From: Actinomadura sp. KC06 | GTDB taxonomy: Bacteria > Actinomycetota > Actinomycetes > Streptosporangiales > Streptosporangiaceae | DNA: 39,081 nucleotides | Direction: 5' to 3' | Assembly: GCF_004348735.1 (NCBI RefSeq) | Contig: NZ_SMKT01000088.1 | Location: 1 to 39,081 of the forward strand | Part shown: positions 8,135 to 16,799 of the stretch, piece by piece | Position numbering within the stretch: position 1 is the first letter of the stretch | Layout of the letters: each line of letters opens with the position of its first letter | The notes under the pieces: model-generated | Database searches by the model: none | Seen by the model: the letters and a program-made list of their open reading frames with translations, nothing else | Told to the model about the DNA's origin: nothing | Position numbers and translations under genes: made by a program

Positions 8135-11100
8135 TCATCGGTCCTCCCCCACGCGCAGCCCGGCGCCGGCGTTCCGGCGGCGCAGCACCCGGATCACCGG
8201 CGGCAGCACCAGGCCGAGGACCGCCGCCACCCCGGCGACCATGCCGAGCACCACGGGCCACTGGACGATCAGGTCCGCGGGCGGGTACGGCTCGGCGGCC
8301 TGCACGCTGAGCACGATGTGCGGGACGACCAGCCGCGCCACGACCAGGCCGAGCAGCGTCCCGCCGAGCAGGCCGATCACGACCAGGTACGCCTGCTCGA
8401 TCGCGAGGACCCCGGTGACCTGCCGGGGTGCGACGCCGAGCGCCCGCAGCACGGCGAACTCGCGGGACCGCTCCCCCGCCGTCACGGCCGCGTTCACGAC
8501 GAACGCGATGACGGCGAACGCCAGCGCCGCGCCGAAGCCGAGGACCAGCGCGCCCTGGAGCGCCGCGCCGAGCGGGGCGTCGCGCAGGCGGGAGCGCAGC
8601 TCGGCGCGGTCCGCGGCGACCTCGCCCCAGGCGGGGTGGCCCGCGAGCGCCTTCGCCGCCGGGCCGGTCCCGCCGCCCCCCACCGACGCCCACCATTCAC
8701 CGGGCGCGATGCTCGTCGGCTCCGCCCCGTTCGCGGCGAGCCGGGTGACGGTCAGCGTCGGCAGGTCGACGAGGACGCCGGGCTCGCCGGGCGGGACGCT
8801 CGGCAGCGCGGGCGCGATCCCCAGCACCCGCACCGGCTGCTCGCCGTCGACGGTGCTGACCGTGACCTTGCCGCCGACGCCGACCTTGGCGCGGCGGGCC
8901 GTCTCCTCGGTGATGACGCCGGGCACGAGCGGCTGGAGGTCGGTGTTCGTCCCGGCGCCCGCGTCCCGGGACGGCGGCGTCCCCGCGCCGAGCATGGCGT
9001 GGACGCTGCCGATCACGTCGGAGAACACCAGGTCCCCGGCCCACGACGGGGGCGCCGGGATGGAGACCTTCGCCAGCGCGCCCTCACCGGTCTTCGCGGT
9101 CGCCCGCGGCCTCGCATCCTGCGGCTGGACGAACGCGTCCCAGCGGGCCCCGGCGGGCGGCGGCGCCTCCCCGGTGCCGTCGCCCCGCACGTGCAGCAGT
9201 TCCAGGTCGAGCGGCCCGGAGAAGGTGTTGTCGTCGTAGGAGTAGTGGACGCCCCGCACCGACAGCGGATAGGACGGCACACCGCCCGGGCCCGCCAGGG
9301 CGGCGGCGTCCAGCGCGAGGGTGTGCTCGCGGCCGTCCGCGACGAGGCCGGGCAGCGTCGCCTGCCGGGTCAGGCCGCGTGCGTCCACAATCGTCACCGC
9401 CACCTTGTAGGGGTAGCCGGCGGGCGGCCTGTAGTTCCGCTCGGTGGTGGGCACCGGCCCGGCGCGGCTGAGCCGCATGCCGAACAGCAGCCGGCCGGGC
9501 TTGCCGGGGACGGTCAGCGCGGGCGCGGCGGGACGTGCCTTAGCCAGCTCGTCCAGGCGCAGGTCGTCGCGCAGGCCGGGCTGGACGCGCAGGATCCGGC
9601 CGAGCGTCCCGGCGTCGGCGGCGAGCAGCGTCGTTGGGGCGGTGCCGAGGTCGGCGTCCGTGCGCAGGACGGCCGTCGCCGCGGTCACGCCGGGCAGCGC
9701 CGCGACCCGTCCGCCCTGGCCGAGCACCGACGGGGCCTCCGCGCCGCTCGTCCTCGCGCGGGTGACGCGCAGGTCGGCGGCGGCCTGGAAGTCGGCCTGG
9801 TCGGTCTGGGACCGGCGCCAGGTCGCCATCGTCGTCACCGACAGCACCCCGACCGCCATCGCCATGACCAGCAGCAGGACGGGCCCCGCGTACCGCAGGC
9901 GCCGCCGTCCGACCTGGCGGGTGCCGAGCGCGGAGACGAGCCCGCGCCCCCTCGTCGCGGCCCGTTCGGCGACCCTGGACGTCACCGGCACCAGCCGCAG
10001 CAGCAGCACCCCGCCGGCGAGCAGCGCGAGGGCCGGTCCCGACACGATGAACGGGTCGATCCCGGACGTGCCGCCCCCGCCGCCCGTGCCGTCCGCCCCG
10101 TACCGGGTGAGCTGCCAGATCGCGAGCCCGGCGACGACCAGCAGGGCCAGGTCGGCGCCCGAGCCGCGCAGCCGCCCGGTCCGGCCGATCCCGGCCTGCG
10201 CCTCGACGAACGTGCGGTTCGCGCCGCGCAGCGTCGGGAGCGTCAGGACGACCGCGCAGGTCAGCGCGGTCGCCACCGACACGATCCAGAGCGGGGCGCT
10301 CGGCCCGGCGTCCAGCCGCAGCCCGGAGTCGCGGACCGTCGGGGCGTGCGCGGCGAGCCGCAGGAGGGGGCGCGCCAGCAGCGGGCCCAGCACGGCGGCG
10401 GGCAGCACGATCAGCAGGCCCTCGGCGAGGCCGAGCCGCGCGAGCTGCCGCATCCCCATGCCCCGGGTCCGCAGCAGCGCGACCTCGCCGCGCCGGTGGT
10501 CGGCGAGCAGCCGGGAGACGAGCAGCCACGCGACCCCGGCCAGCAGGACGAGCTGGAGCACCGGAATCAGCATCGTGGACCGTGCCACGAGGACGGCGTC
10601 GTCGAGCTGCGCGGTCAGTTCGGGGAGCGCGGTCACGACGGAGAACTGCGCCCCGCCACCGGCCTTCCTGAACGTCTCCTCCGCGTTCGCGACGCGGTCG
10701 CCGAGGGCCCCGAGCTCGCCGGACCCCACACCGCGCAGGTCGGGCATGACCGTGAACCGGGCGTCCGCGCCGGTCCCGGTGAAGCGGGCCGCGAACACGT
10801 CCGGCGGCACCACGAAAGGCCCGTAGGTGGTGTAGTCGAGCTTCTCGACACCGGTCGTGATCAGCCGGTCGCCCTGCCAGAAGTAGCTCTCCGGGTCCGG
10901 GACGTCGAACAGCCCGACGACGCGGACCCTGACGACGGAGTCCTTGTCGACCCGTCCGCGGAGGGTGAGGACGTCGTCCACGTCGGTGCGCATGGCTCGG
11001 GCGGCGGCGCCGGGCAGGGCCGCCTGCACCTCGCCGTCGCGCGCCACGGCCGGGTCGGCGGCGGGCCAGCGTCCCCGCGTCAGCCGGGCGTGCTTCTCGA

Positions 11101-11458
11101 TCCCGGTGTAGGTGCCGAACGCCGTCAGCTCCGGATGCTCGCTCTTCTCCTGGCCGGGAAGGGTGTAGGAGTCGCTGCGCACGCCCACCGAGATCGTGAG
11201 CGGGACGTCCCCGTACATCTGCTTGAGCGCCTGGCCGACCTGTCCCCGCACCGTGTCGAGCCCGTTGGCGGGGACGTTCGTGCCGACGGTCGTCCCGACC
11301 GACTCGAACGTCGCGTCGGCCAGGGTCTGGCGCAGCCCCTCGCGGGTCACCGACCCGGTGTAGCCGACCAGCGCGGCGAGGACGGTGGTGGCGAACAACG
11401 CGGTCGCGCACGCGGCCAGGATCAGCGTCCTGTCCCCGGCCATGCGCCTGAGAACCAT
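8135..11458 (-). CDS. FtsX/MacB-like ABC transporter permease (about 1107 aa)
   Basis: The first gene of the ABC operon and an unusually large FtsX-type permease. It begins with an N-terminal transmembrane helix (LILAACATALFATTVLAALVGY) and a large external domain. A central membrane block contains the FtsX loop ALLRTRGMGMRQLARLGLAEG, then more helices and a second external region of several hundred residues. Three C-terminal helices flank AVLRALGVAPRQVTGVLAIEQ. I prefer the ATG at 11458, preceded by ACGGGG; an in-frame GTG lies at 11473 and another ATG at 11443. It is followed by a 73-base gap with a hairpin, then the second permease and two ATPases. Two permeases with two ATPases suggest either a heteromeric exporter or two homologous ones. 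The SARP gene ends about 106 bases upstream on the same strand. Confidence 0.9.
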   Translation of the reverse strand: MVLRRMAGDRTLILAACATALFATTVLAALVGYTGSVTREGLRQTLADATFESVGTTVGTNVPANGLDTVRGQVGQALKQMYGDVPLTISVGVRSDSYTLPGQEKSEHPELTAFGTYTGIEKHARLTRGRWPAADPAVARDGEVQAALPGAAARAMRTDVDDVLTLRGRVDKDSVVRVRVVGLFDVPDPESYFWQGDRLITTGVEKLDYTTYGPFVVPPDVFAARFTGTGADARFTVMPDLRGVGSGELGALGDRVANAEETFRKAGGGAQFSVVTALPELTAQLDDAVLVARSTMLIPVLQLVLLAGVAWLLVSRLLADHRRGEVALLRTRGMGMRQLARLGLAEGLLIVLPAAVLGPLLARPLLRLAAHAPTVRDSGLRLDAGPSAPLWIVSVATALTCAVVLTLPTLRGANRTFVEAQAGIGRTGRLRGSGADLALLVVAGLAIWQLTRYGADGTGGGGGTSGIDPFIVSGPALALLAGGVLLLRLVPVTSRVAERAATRGRGLVSALGTRQVGRRRLRYAGPVLLLVMAMAVGVLSVTTMATWRRSQTDQADFQAAADLRVTRARTSGAEAPSVLGQGGRVAALPGVTAATAVLRTDADLGTAPTTLLAADAGTLGRILRVQPGLRDDLRLDELAKARPAAPALTVPGKPGRLLFGMRLSRAGPVPTTERNYRPPAGYPYKVAVTIVDARGLTRQATLPGLVADGREHTLALDAAALAGPGGVPSYPLSVRGVHYSYDDNTFSGPLDLELLHVRGDGTGEAPPPAGARWDAFVQPQDARPRATAKTGEGALAKVSIPAPPSWAGDLVFSDVIGSVHAMLGAGTPPSRDAGAGTNTDLQPLVPGVITEETARRAKVGVGGKVTVSTVDGEQPVRVLGIAPALPSVPPGEPGVLVDLPTLTVTRLAANGAEPTSIAPGEWWASVGGGGTGPAAKALAGHPAWGEVAADRAELRSRLRDAPLGAALQGALVLGFGAALAFAVIAFVVNAAVTAGERSREFAVLRALGVAPRQVTGVLAIEQAYLVVIGLLGGTLLGLVVARLVVPHIVLSVQAAEPYPPADLIVQWPVVLGMVAGVAAVLGLVLPPVIRVLRRRNAGAGLRVGEDR

Positions 11459-11564
11459 CCCCCGTCGCCTCACGACCGATCATGATCATTGATGGGCGGC
11501 GGGCGCTACAAGGGGGCGTGATGATTCTGTGCCGATTCGCAACCCTCCTGAAATACGGACAAAG

Positions 11565-14500
11565 TTACGTATTACAGGCCCAGATCGAGGCGCCTTCCGG
11601 CGGGACGGCCTCGGCACGCCGCATGATCTCCGCGGGCTCCAGCGCCGCTCCCTCGGCGAACGCCTCCGCGAACGCGTCGTCGCCCAGGGCGTTCCGGGCG
11701 CGACCCTCGGCGCGGTCGGCGCAGGCCCGCTCCTCGTGTCCGGCCCGGACGCCCGACGACTCCCGGACGGACGCCGCCTTCCCGAGCGCCTCGGCCGCCT
11801 CCCGGTGATATCCGGACAGGGTCAGTGCGCAGGCCAGCCCCTCCAGGGCCCCGGCCGTGTCCCTGGGCGCCTCCAGCCGGATCGCGACGGCCAGGGCGTC
11901 GCGCTGGTAGGTGACGGCGGCGGCCGCGTCGCCGCGCGACTCGGCGACCTGGCCGAGCGCGCTCTGCACCATCGGCAGGTACAGCGGCGGGAACTCCTCC
12001 GGCGAGGCGGCCCGGAGCAGGGGTTCGAGGCGGTCCTCCGCGTCGTCCAGGCGTCCTTCGGCGCACGCCGACAGGCCCAGCCCGATCTCGGCGAACATGA
12101 CCGCCCCCGCGTGACCCTGCTCAACGGCCACGCGCAGCGCCCGGCCGAAGAGCCGCCGCGCGGCGGACGGGTCGCCCCGCAGGTGCGCGATCCACCCGCG
12201 CCAGGCCATCCGGACGGCGGCGTCCGGCCACATGTGCAGCTCCTCGGCCATCCGCTGCCCGTCGAGCTGGAGCCGTTCCGCCCGGTCGTAGTCGCCGGTC
12301 AGCTCCGCCAGCCCGCCGAGCCACTCGACCGTCTGCAGCTGGCCCCACCGGTCGCCCGTCTCGCCGAACAGCACCGCCGCGCGCTCGGCGTCGCGCCGCA
12401 GCGCGGCCGGGTCGCCGTGCGCGTGCGCCTGCTTGGCCCGCAGGACCAGCGCCGCCGCCTCGCCCCACCGGTCGCCGCACGCGCGGAACCCGGCCAGCGC
12501 CTCGTCCACCGTCACCGCCCCGGCGGCGGTGTCCTCCACGTCGAAGTACGCGAACGTCAGGAACCAGCGCGCCCAGGCCCGCGTGCGCGGGTCGCCGGAC
12601 GCGTCCACGAGCCGCAGCGCCTCCTCGCGGCGGGCGGCGCCGTCGCCTCCGGCGCCCTTCAGGACCGCCAGGCCCGCCCGCCACGTCAGCGCCCTCGCCC
12701 GCATGCCGGACGGGCCGCCGTCCAGGGCGAGCGCGGCCTCCAGCGAACGCAGCGCCTCGGTCAGCCTGCCGCGCAGGAACCAGTACCAGGCCAGCGCGTT
12801 GACCAGCCGCAACGCGTCCTCTGCCGCGCCGTCGGCGACGGCCTCGTCCAGCGCGGTCCGGAGGTTGGCGGCCTCGGTGTCGAGCGTCCGCAGCCAGTGC
12901 GGCTGGTCGTGCCCGTAGAGGTGCCGCTCGCCGCGCTCGGCCAGGTCGACGTAGTGGAGCCGGTGCGCCCGCCGGACGTCCTCGTCCTCACCCGCCTCGG
13001 CGAGCCGCTCGGCGGCGTAGGCGGCGACCGACTCCAGGAGCCGGTATCTGGGCGGCTCGCCCGGACGGTCCGTCATGACGACCAGCGAGCGGTCGACCAG
13101 CCGGACCAGCACGTCCAGGACCTCCCCCTCGGGGACGTCCCCGCCCGCGCACACCGCCTCGGCGGACTCCAGCGCGCAGCCGTCGGCGTGCACGGACAGC
13201 CGCCGCAGGACGGCCCGTTCCGGCGCGGTCAGCAGCTCCCAGCTCCAGTCGATCACGGCGGTGAGCGTCCGCTGCCGGGCCGGGGCGCCGCGATGCCCGG
13301 ACGACAGCAGCCGGAACCGGTCGTCCAGCCGGGCGACGAGGCCCTCGACGCCGAGCGTCCGCACCTTGGTCGCGGCCAGCTCCAAGGCGAGCGGGATCCC
13401 GTCCAGGCGGCGGCACAGCTCCCCGACCGGCCCGGCGGTCGCGCCGTCGAGCCGGAACCCCCGCGACGCCGCCTCCGCCCGCGCCGCGAACAGCCGCACC
13501 GCGCTCGCCGCGCTCGCCGCCGCCGGGTCGTCGCCGTCGCCGGGCACCTCCAGCGGCGGGACGGCCCACACCACCTCGCCCGCCAGCCCGAGCGGCTCCC
13601 GGCTCGTCGCGAGGATCCGCACGCCGGGGACGCGGCGCAGCAGCCGCTCCGCCAGCTCGGCGGCCTGCTCGATCACGTGCTCGCAGTTGTCCAGGACGAG
13701 CAGCAGCCGCCGGGCGCCGAGCGCCGCCGCGAGCCGGTCGAGCGCGGCCTCCGGCGCGCCGGGCGCGTCCCGGATGTCGAGGCTCGCCGTGACGACCTCG
13801 GCCAGGTCGGGCACCGTCGAGCGCTCGAACCCGGCCAGCTCCGCCATCCAGACGCCGTCGCCGAACGCGTCCACCAGCCCGGCGGCGGCCTCGACCGCCA
13901 GCCGCGTCTTGCCGACCCCGCCGGGTCCGGTCAGCGTGACGAGCCGGTCGGTGCCGATCCTGGCGCGGATCTCCCTGGCGGCGTCCTCGCGTCCGATCAG
14001 CTCGGTCGCCGGGACGGGCAGGTTCGAGCGCGGAGCGGGCCCGGGCGGCGCGGGCGCGCTCAGCCCGGGGTCCTGCCGCAGGATCGCGCGCTGCAGGTCG
14101 GCCAGGTCGGCGCCGGGGTCGAGGCCCAGCTCGTCGGCGACCAGCGTCCGGTGGCGCTCGAAGCTCTCCAGCGCCTCGCTCTGCCGTCCCGCCCGGTACA
14201 GCGCCAGCATGTGCGCGGCCCGGAGCCGCTCGCGCAGCGGATGCTCGGCGACCGCGTCCCCGAGCTCCCCGGCCAGCGCCCCGTGCTCGCCCAGAAGGAG
14301 CCGCGCCTCGGCGTGCTCCTCCAGCGCGGTCAGCCGCAGCTCCTCAAGGCGCGCGGACGCCGCCCGCGTGAACGGCTCGTCGGCGAAGTCGGCGAAGGCC
14401 GGGCCGCGCCAGAGGTCCAGCGCCTCGGCCAGCAGCGCCGCCCTCTCCTTCGGCTCGCCCGCCTGCCGCGCCCGGTCGACCAGGCTCTGGAACCGGAGGG

Positions 14501-14828
14501 CGTCGACCCGCTCCGTGCCCGGGTCGCCGCCTGTGCTGAGCAGGTATCCGGCGGGACGCGACTCCACCAGCGCCCGCGCGCCCGGCTCCGCGTCCTCCAG
14601 AACCCGCCGCAGCTGCGACACCTTTGCCGACAGGGAGCCCATCGGGTTCCCGGGCAGCGCGTCGCCCCACAGATCGTCGATCAGCCGGTCGGCGGGGACC
14701 GGGCGCCCCTCGTTGACCAGCAGGTCGGCCAGCAGCGCCCGGACCTTGAGCCCGGGCACGGGGACGAGCCCGCCGTCGTCCGTCCAGACGGCGAGCGGTC
14801 CGAGCACCCCGAAGCGCACGTTCCGCAC
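11565..14828 (-). CDS. SARP/AfsR-family transcriptional regulator (BTAD, NB-ARC ATPase, TPR)
   Basis: A 1087-residue large SARP. An N-terminal OmpR-type winged helix (about 1-100, ending RPAGYLL) is followed by a bacterial transcriptional activation (BTAD) domain to about 255. A STAND/NB-ARC ATPase comes next, with P-loop GPGGVGKT (301-308) and Walker B LLLVLDNCEH (375-384). From about 640 to the end there are TPR-like helical repeats. The family activates transcription after a conformational change driven by nucleotide or signal binding, often of secondary metabolism or development. The frame starts with GTG at 14828; an in-frame GTG at 14819 has a better-spaced GATAGGG site and gives the common MRFGVLGPL start. 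The divergent region contains an 11-bp-phased repeat that fits a SARP operator. Likely targets are itself, the reductase gene, or the ABC operon just downstream. Confidence 0.93.
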   Translation of the reverse strand: MRNVRFGVLGPLAVWTDDGGLVPVPGLKVRALLADLLVNEGRPVPADRLIDDLWGDALPGNPMGSLSAKVSQLRRVLEDAEPGARALVESRPAGYLLSTGGDPGTERVDALRFQSLVDRARQAGEPKERAALLAEALDLWRGPAFADFADEPFTRAASARLEELRLTALEEHAEARLLLGEHGALAGELGDAVAEHPLRERLRAAHMLALYRAGRQSEALESFERHRTLVADELGLDPGADLADLQRAILRQDPGLSAPAPPGPAPRSNLPVPATELIGREDAAREIRARIGTDRLVTLTGPGGVGKTRLAVEAAAGLVDAFGDGVWMAELAGFERSTVPDLAEVVTASLDIRDAPGAPEAALDRLAAALGARRLLLVLDNCEHVIEQAAELAERLLRRVPGVRILATSREPLGLAGEVVWAVPPLEVPGDGDDPAAASAASAVRLFAARAEAASRGFRLDGATAGPVGELCRRLDGIPLALELAATKVRTLGVEGLVARLDDRFRLLSSGHRGAPARQRTLTAVIDWSWELLTAPERAVLRRLSVHADGCALESAEAVCAGGDVPEGEVLDVLVRLVDRSLVVMTDRPGEPPRYRLLESVAAYAAERLAEAGEDEDVRRAHRLHYVDLAERGERHLYGHDQPHWLRTLDTEAANLRTALDEAVADGAAEDALRLVNALAWYWFLRGRLTEALRSLEAALALDGGPSGMRARALTWRAGLAVLKGAGGDGAARREEALRLVDASGDPRTRAWARWFLTFAYFDVEDTAAGAVTVDEALAGFRACGDRWGEAAALVLRAKQAHAHGDPAALRRDAERAAVLFGETGDRWGQLQTVEWLGGLAELTGDYDRAERLQLDGQRMAEELHMWPDAAVRMAWRGWIAHLRGDPSAARRLFGRALRVAVEQGHAGAVMFAEIGLGLSACAEGRLDDAEDRLEPLLRAASPEEFPPLYLPMVQSALGQVAESRGDAAAAVTYQRDALAVAIRLEAPRDTAGALEGLACALTLSGYHREAAEALGKAASVRESSGVRAGHEERACADRAEGRARNALGDDAFAEAFAEGAALEPAEIMRRAEAVPPEGASIWACNT

Positions 14829-14856
14829 CCTATCCGCGCCCGCGGGCGGAAAAGGA

Positions 14857-14874
14857 CCGTAAGAATCCCGTAAA
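14857..14874. promoter_or_regulatory. Candidate SARP operator (heptamer direct repeat, 11-bp phasing)
   Basis: CCGTAAG (14857-14863) and CCGTAAA (14868-14874) start exactly 11 bases apart, one helical turn. SARP proteins are known to bind heptameric direct repeats with 11-bp spacing near a -10 element. An overlapping inverted repeat GACCGT/ACGGTC spans 14855-14879. The site lies between the SARP gene and the divergent reductase gene. Confidence 0.5.
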
Positions 14875-14935
14875 CGGTCTGGACCATTGTGGTTCCAGCA
14901 CGCCGGAGGGCGAACGATCGACCACGGAGGACATC

Positions 14936-15496
14936 ATGCGCAAGATCATCAACTCGACGTACATCTCGCTGGACGGCGTGATCGAGAACCCGCAGAACTG
15001 GACCTCGGCGTACTTCCAGGACGAGGCCGCCGCCTACGCCCGCGAGCTGCTGTTCTCCTGCGGCGCGGTCCTCATGGGACGCGCGACGTTCGACGGCTTC
15101 TCGCAGGCGTGGCCCGCGATGGAGGAGGCGACCGGCGACTACGGCGTCCGGATGAACACCCTGCCCCACTACGTCGTGTCCGACACGCTGAACAAGCCCG
15201 GCTGGGGCGACACCACGGTGTTCCGCCGGGCCGACGCCGTCGCGGAGATCACCAAGCTGAAGGAGCAGGACGGCCAGGACATCCTGCAGTACGGCTTCGG
15301 CGACGTGACGCGGACGCTCGTCGACAACGGCCTGCTGGACGAGCTGCGCCTGTGGATCCACCCCGTCATCGTCGGCACCGGCGACCCGGCCGAGCTGCTC
15401 ACCCGCGCGGACTTCTCGGCGACGTTCGAGCTGGCCGACACCAAGTCCTTCAAGACCGGCGTCATCGTCGCGACCTACACCCCGGCGGCGAAGTAG
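14936..15496 (+). CDS. Dihydrofolate reductase family protein (RibD C-terminal type)
   Basis: A 186-residue NADPH-binding reductase-fold protein of the RibD_C/DHFR-like family. Characteristic pieces are the N-terminal STYISLDGVIENP, the nucleotide-binding segment LMGRATFDGFSQAWP (about residues 46-60), the central YVVSDTL, and LRLWIHPVIVGTG near the C-terminus. The physiological substrate of these stand-alone actinobacterial members is not established; they are neither true FolA nor the riboflavin enzyme. The start is clear: GGAGGACATC precedes the ATG at 14936. The gene is divergent from the SARP regulator across 107 bases that carry a SARP-type repeat, so it is a plausible target. A strong hairpin follows the stop codon. 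Confidence 0.9.
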   Translation: MRKIINSTYISLDGVIENPQNWTSAYFQDEAAAYARELLFSCGAVLMGRATFDGFSQAWPAMEEATGDYGVRMNTLPHYVVSDTLNKPGWGDTTVFRRADAVAEITKLKEQDGQDILQYGFGDVTRTLVDNGLLDELRLWIHPVIVGTGDPAELLTRADFSATFELADTKSFKTGVIVATYTPAAK

Positions 15497-15503
15497 CGGG
15501 CGC

Positions 15504-15538
15504 GCCGGGCGGCGCCTGCCTGCTGGGCGCCGCCCGGC
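15504..15538. terminator. Strong hairpin between convergent genes
   Basis: Perfect 13-bp arms, GCCGGGCGGCGCC (15504-15516) and its complement (15526-15538), enclose a 9-base loop. The hairpin sits eight bases after the reductase stop and 40 bases before the DUF5753 regulator stop on the other strand. It fits a bidirectional, U-tract-free actinomycete terminator. Confidence 0.75.
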
Positions 15539-15577
15539 CCTCACCGCCCGCCCTCGGGAAAGGGCTTGGGGGATCGG

Positions 15578-16525
15578 TCAGGGAAGCTGGTCGAGCATGC
15601 CGTCCAGGATGGCGGGCGTCCGGACGGGCGGCTCCGCCTGCAGGCCGAGCCGGTTGAGGACGTCCCTGTAGCGGGTGATGTCGGAAGGCTTGTCCGGATA
15701 GAGCGCGCCGGCGAGCTGCTCCAGATAGACGACGTCGGGCAGTTCCGGCTCGGCGAACCGCAGCAGCGTCACCGGGCCGCACTCGGCGGCGTGCCCGCCG
15801 GACGCGAACGGCAGGACCTGCAGCGAGACGTTCGGCAGCCACGAGATGTCGATCAGGAACCGCAGCTGCGCGCGCATGACCTCGGGGCCGCCGACCGCGC
15901 GACGCAGGGCGGCCTCGTCCACGACGGCCCACAGCTTCAGCGGGCCCGGACGCTCGAACACGCGGCGCCTGCGGCGCATCCGCAGCTCGACGCGCCGCTC
16001 GATCTCGTCGGCGGGCGCCTCCGGATGCCGGGCCGTGATGAGCGCGCGGGCGTAGTCGGGGGTCTGCAGCAGCTCGGGGACGTCCTGGACCTCGTACACG
16101 CGGGCGACCACCGCGCCCTGCTCCAGCCCGAGGTAGGGCTCGAACCAGGCGGGCACCAGGTCGCCGTACTCCTGCCACCAGCTCGGCCGGTTGGCGAGGG
16201 CGACGAGCTCCAGCAGCGAGTCGCGGCGGTCGGGATCGGTCACGCCGTAAAGGGTGAGCAGGTCGCAGACGTCGCGCTCCTTGAACCCGACCCGGCCGAG
16301 CTCCATCCGGCTGATCTTGGAGTGGGAGCCGCGGATCTCGTAGCCGGCGTCCTCGGTGGTGATCCGCGCGGCCTCGCGGAACCTGCGCAGCTGCGCCCCG
16401 ACCAGCAGGCGCGGCACCGTCGGGCCCGCCGTCCGCTGGCCGTTCCGGTACGCGTATCCGTTCGGGGGGACGATCCGTCCCGGCGCCGAATCCGCCACGT
16501 CGTCGGGGTGCTCGCTCGCGCTCAT
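15578..16525 (-). CDS. XRE-family helix-turn-helix regulator with DUF5753 domain
   Basis: A 315-residue regulator. The HTH lies at about residues 38-95 (LLVGAQLRRFREAARITTEDAG, then SKISRMELGRVGFKERDV), and the DUF5753 domain runs from about 115 to the end (WFEPYLGLEQGA, ELLQTPDYARALI, LPFASGGHAAE). Members of this group, such as the WhiJ type, are DNA-binding regulators of actinomycete development, usually paired with a DUF397 protein. No DUF397 gene is next to this one. The ATG at 16525 is chosen because GAGGAGG precedes it; the open frame upstream of it is not real coding. The promoter region has a duplicated 12-mer consistent with autoregulation. It is homologous to the gene at 33151-34017. 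Confidence 0.92.
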   Translation of the reverse strand: MSASEHPDDVADSAPGRIVPPNGYAYRNGQRTAGPTVPRLLVGAQLRRFREAARITTEDAGYEIRGSHSKISRMELGRVGFKERDVCDLLTLYGVTDPDRRDSLLELVALANRPSWWQEYGDLVPAWFEPYLGLEQGAVVARVYEVQDVPELLQTPDYARALITARHPEAPADEIERRVELRMRRRRRVFERPGPLKLWAVVDEAALRRAVGGPEVMRAQLRFLIDISWLPNVSLQVLPFASGGHAAECGPVTLLRFAEPELPDVVYLEQLAGALYPDKPSDITRYRDVLNRLGLQAEPPVRTPAILDGMLDQLP

Positions 16526-16598
16526 CGCGGGATGCCTCCTCGAACGCGCAAGAACCTTTCTCCTCGCAGAAGTTACTCGTAAATCCCTGACTTGCCCA

Positions 16599-16627
16599 GC
16601 TATCCCGATTGTCCGGTTTCGTGACAA
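16599..16627 (-). promoter_or_regulatory. Promoter of the DUF5753 regulator with overlapping repeat operator
   Basis: On the minus strand, TTGTCA (16627-16622) and GATAGC (16604-16599) are separated by 17 bases, a good sigma-70-type promoter. GATAGCTGGGCA begins at the -10 box (16604-16593) and is repeated perfectly upstream of the -35 box (16651-16640). An inverted repeat GATTGTC/GACAATC (16607-16613, 16623-16629) lies between the two copies. Confidence 0.5.
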
Positions 16628-16720
16628 TCTCTGGTGAAGTGCCCAGCTATCGGGCACGCATCCCTGGTGACCTGGCACGATACGGCTTCGAGAAAAATCT
16701 TGGAAGAAGTCCGGCGGCGG

Positions 16721-16747
16721 TGTCGATCCGGCCGGGCCTTCTTCGAC
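16721..16747 (+). promoter_or_regulatory. ECF42-type promoter before the DGPF gene
   Basis: TGTCGA (16721-16726) is separated by 17 bases from CGAC (16744-16747). This matches the target promoter described for ECF42 sigma factors (-35 TGTCGA, -10 CGAC/CGTC-like). The expected transcription start is about 45 bases before the DGPF start codon, consistent with autoregulation by the sigma factor encoded just downstream. Confidence 0.6.
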
Positions 16748-16799
16748 GCGTCTGTGAGGGCCGGGAGGGACCGGCCGCCACGAGACAGAGGAGACTGCG

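Noticed and set aside
5452..11485. Very long plus-strand open frames opposite the ABC permease genes
   Set aside because: They are rich in Gly, Arg, Pro and Ala without domains, and mirror the third-position GC bias of the real minus-strand genes. The permeases on the other strand have clear family motifs.
11529..14873. A plus-strand open frame of more than 1100 codons opposite the SARP gene
   Set aside because: Same high-GC shadow effect. The SARP frame has intact BTAD, P-loop and Walker B motifs.
3811..15496. Secondary-metabolite gene cluster suggested by the SARP gene and the large ABC exporters
   Set aside because: No synthase, tailoring or precursor genes are present; the neighbourhood is regulatory and transport only.
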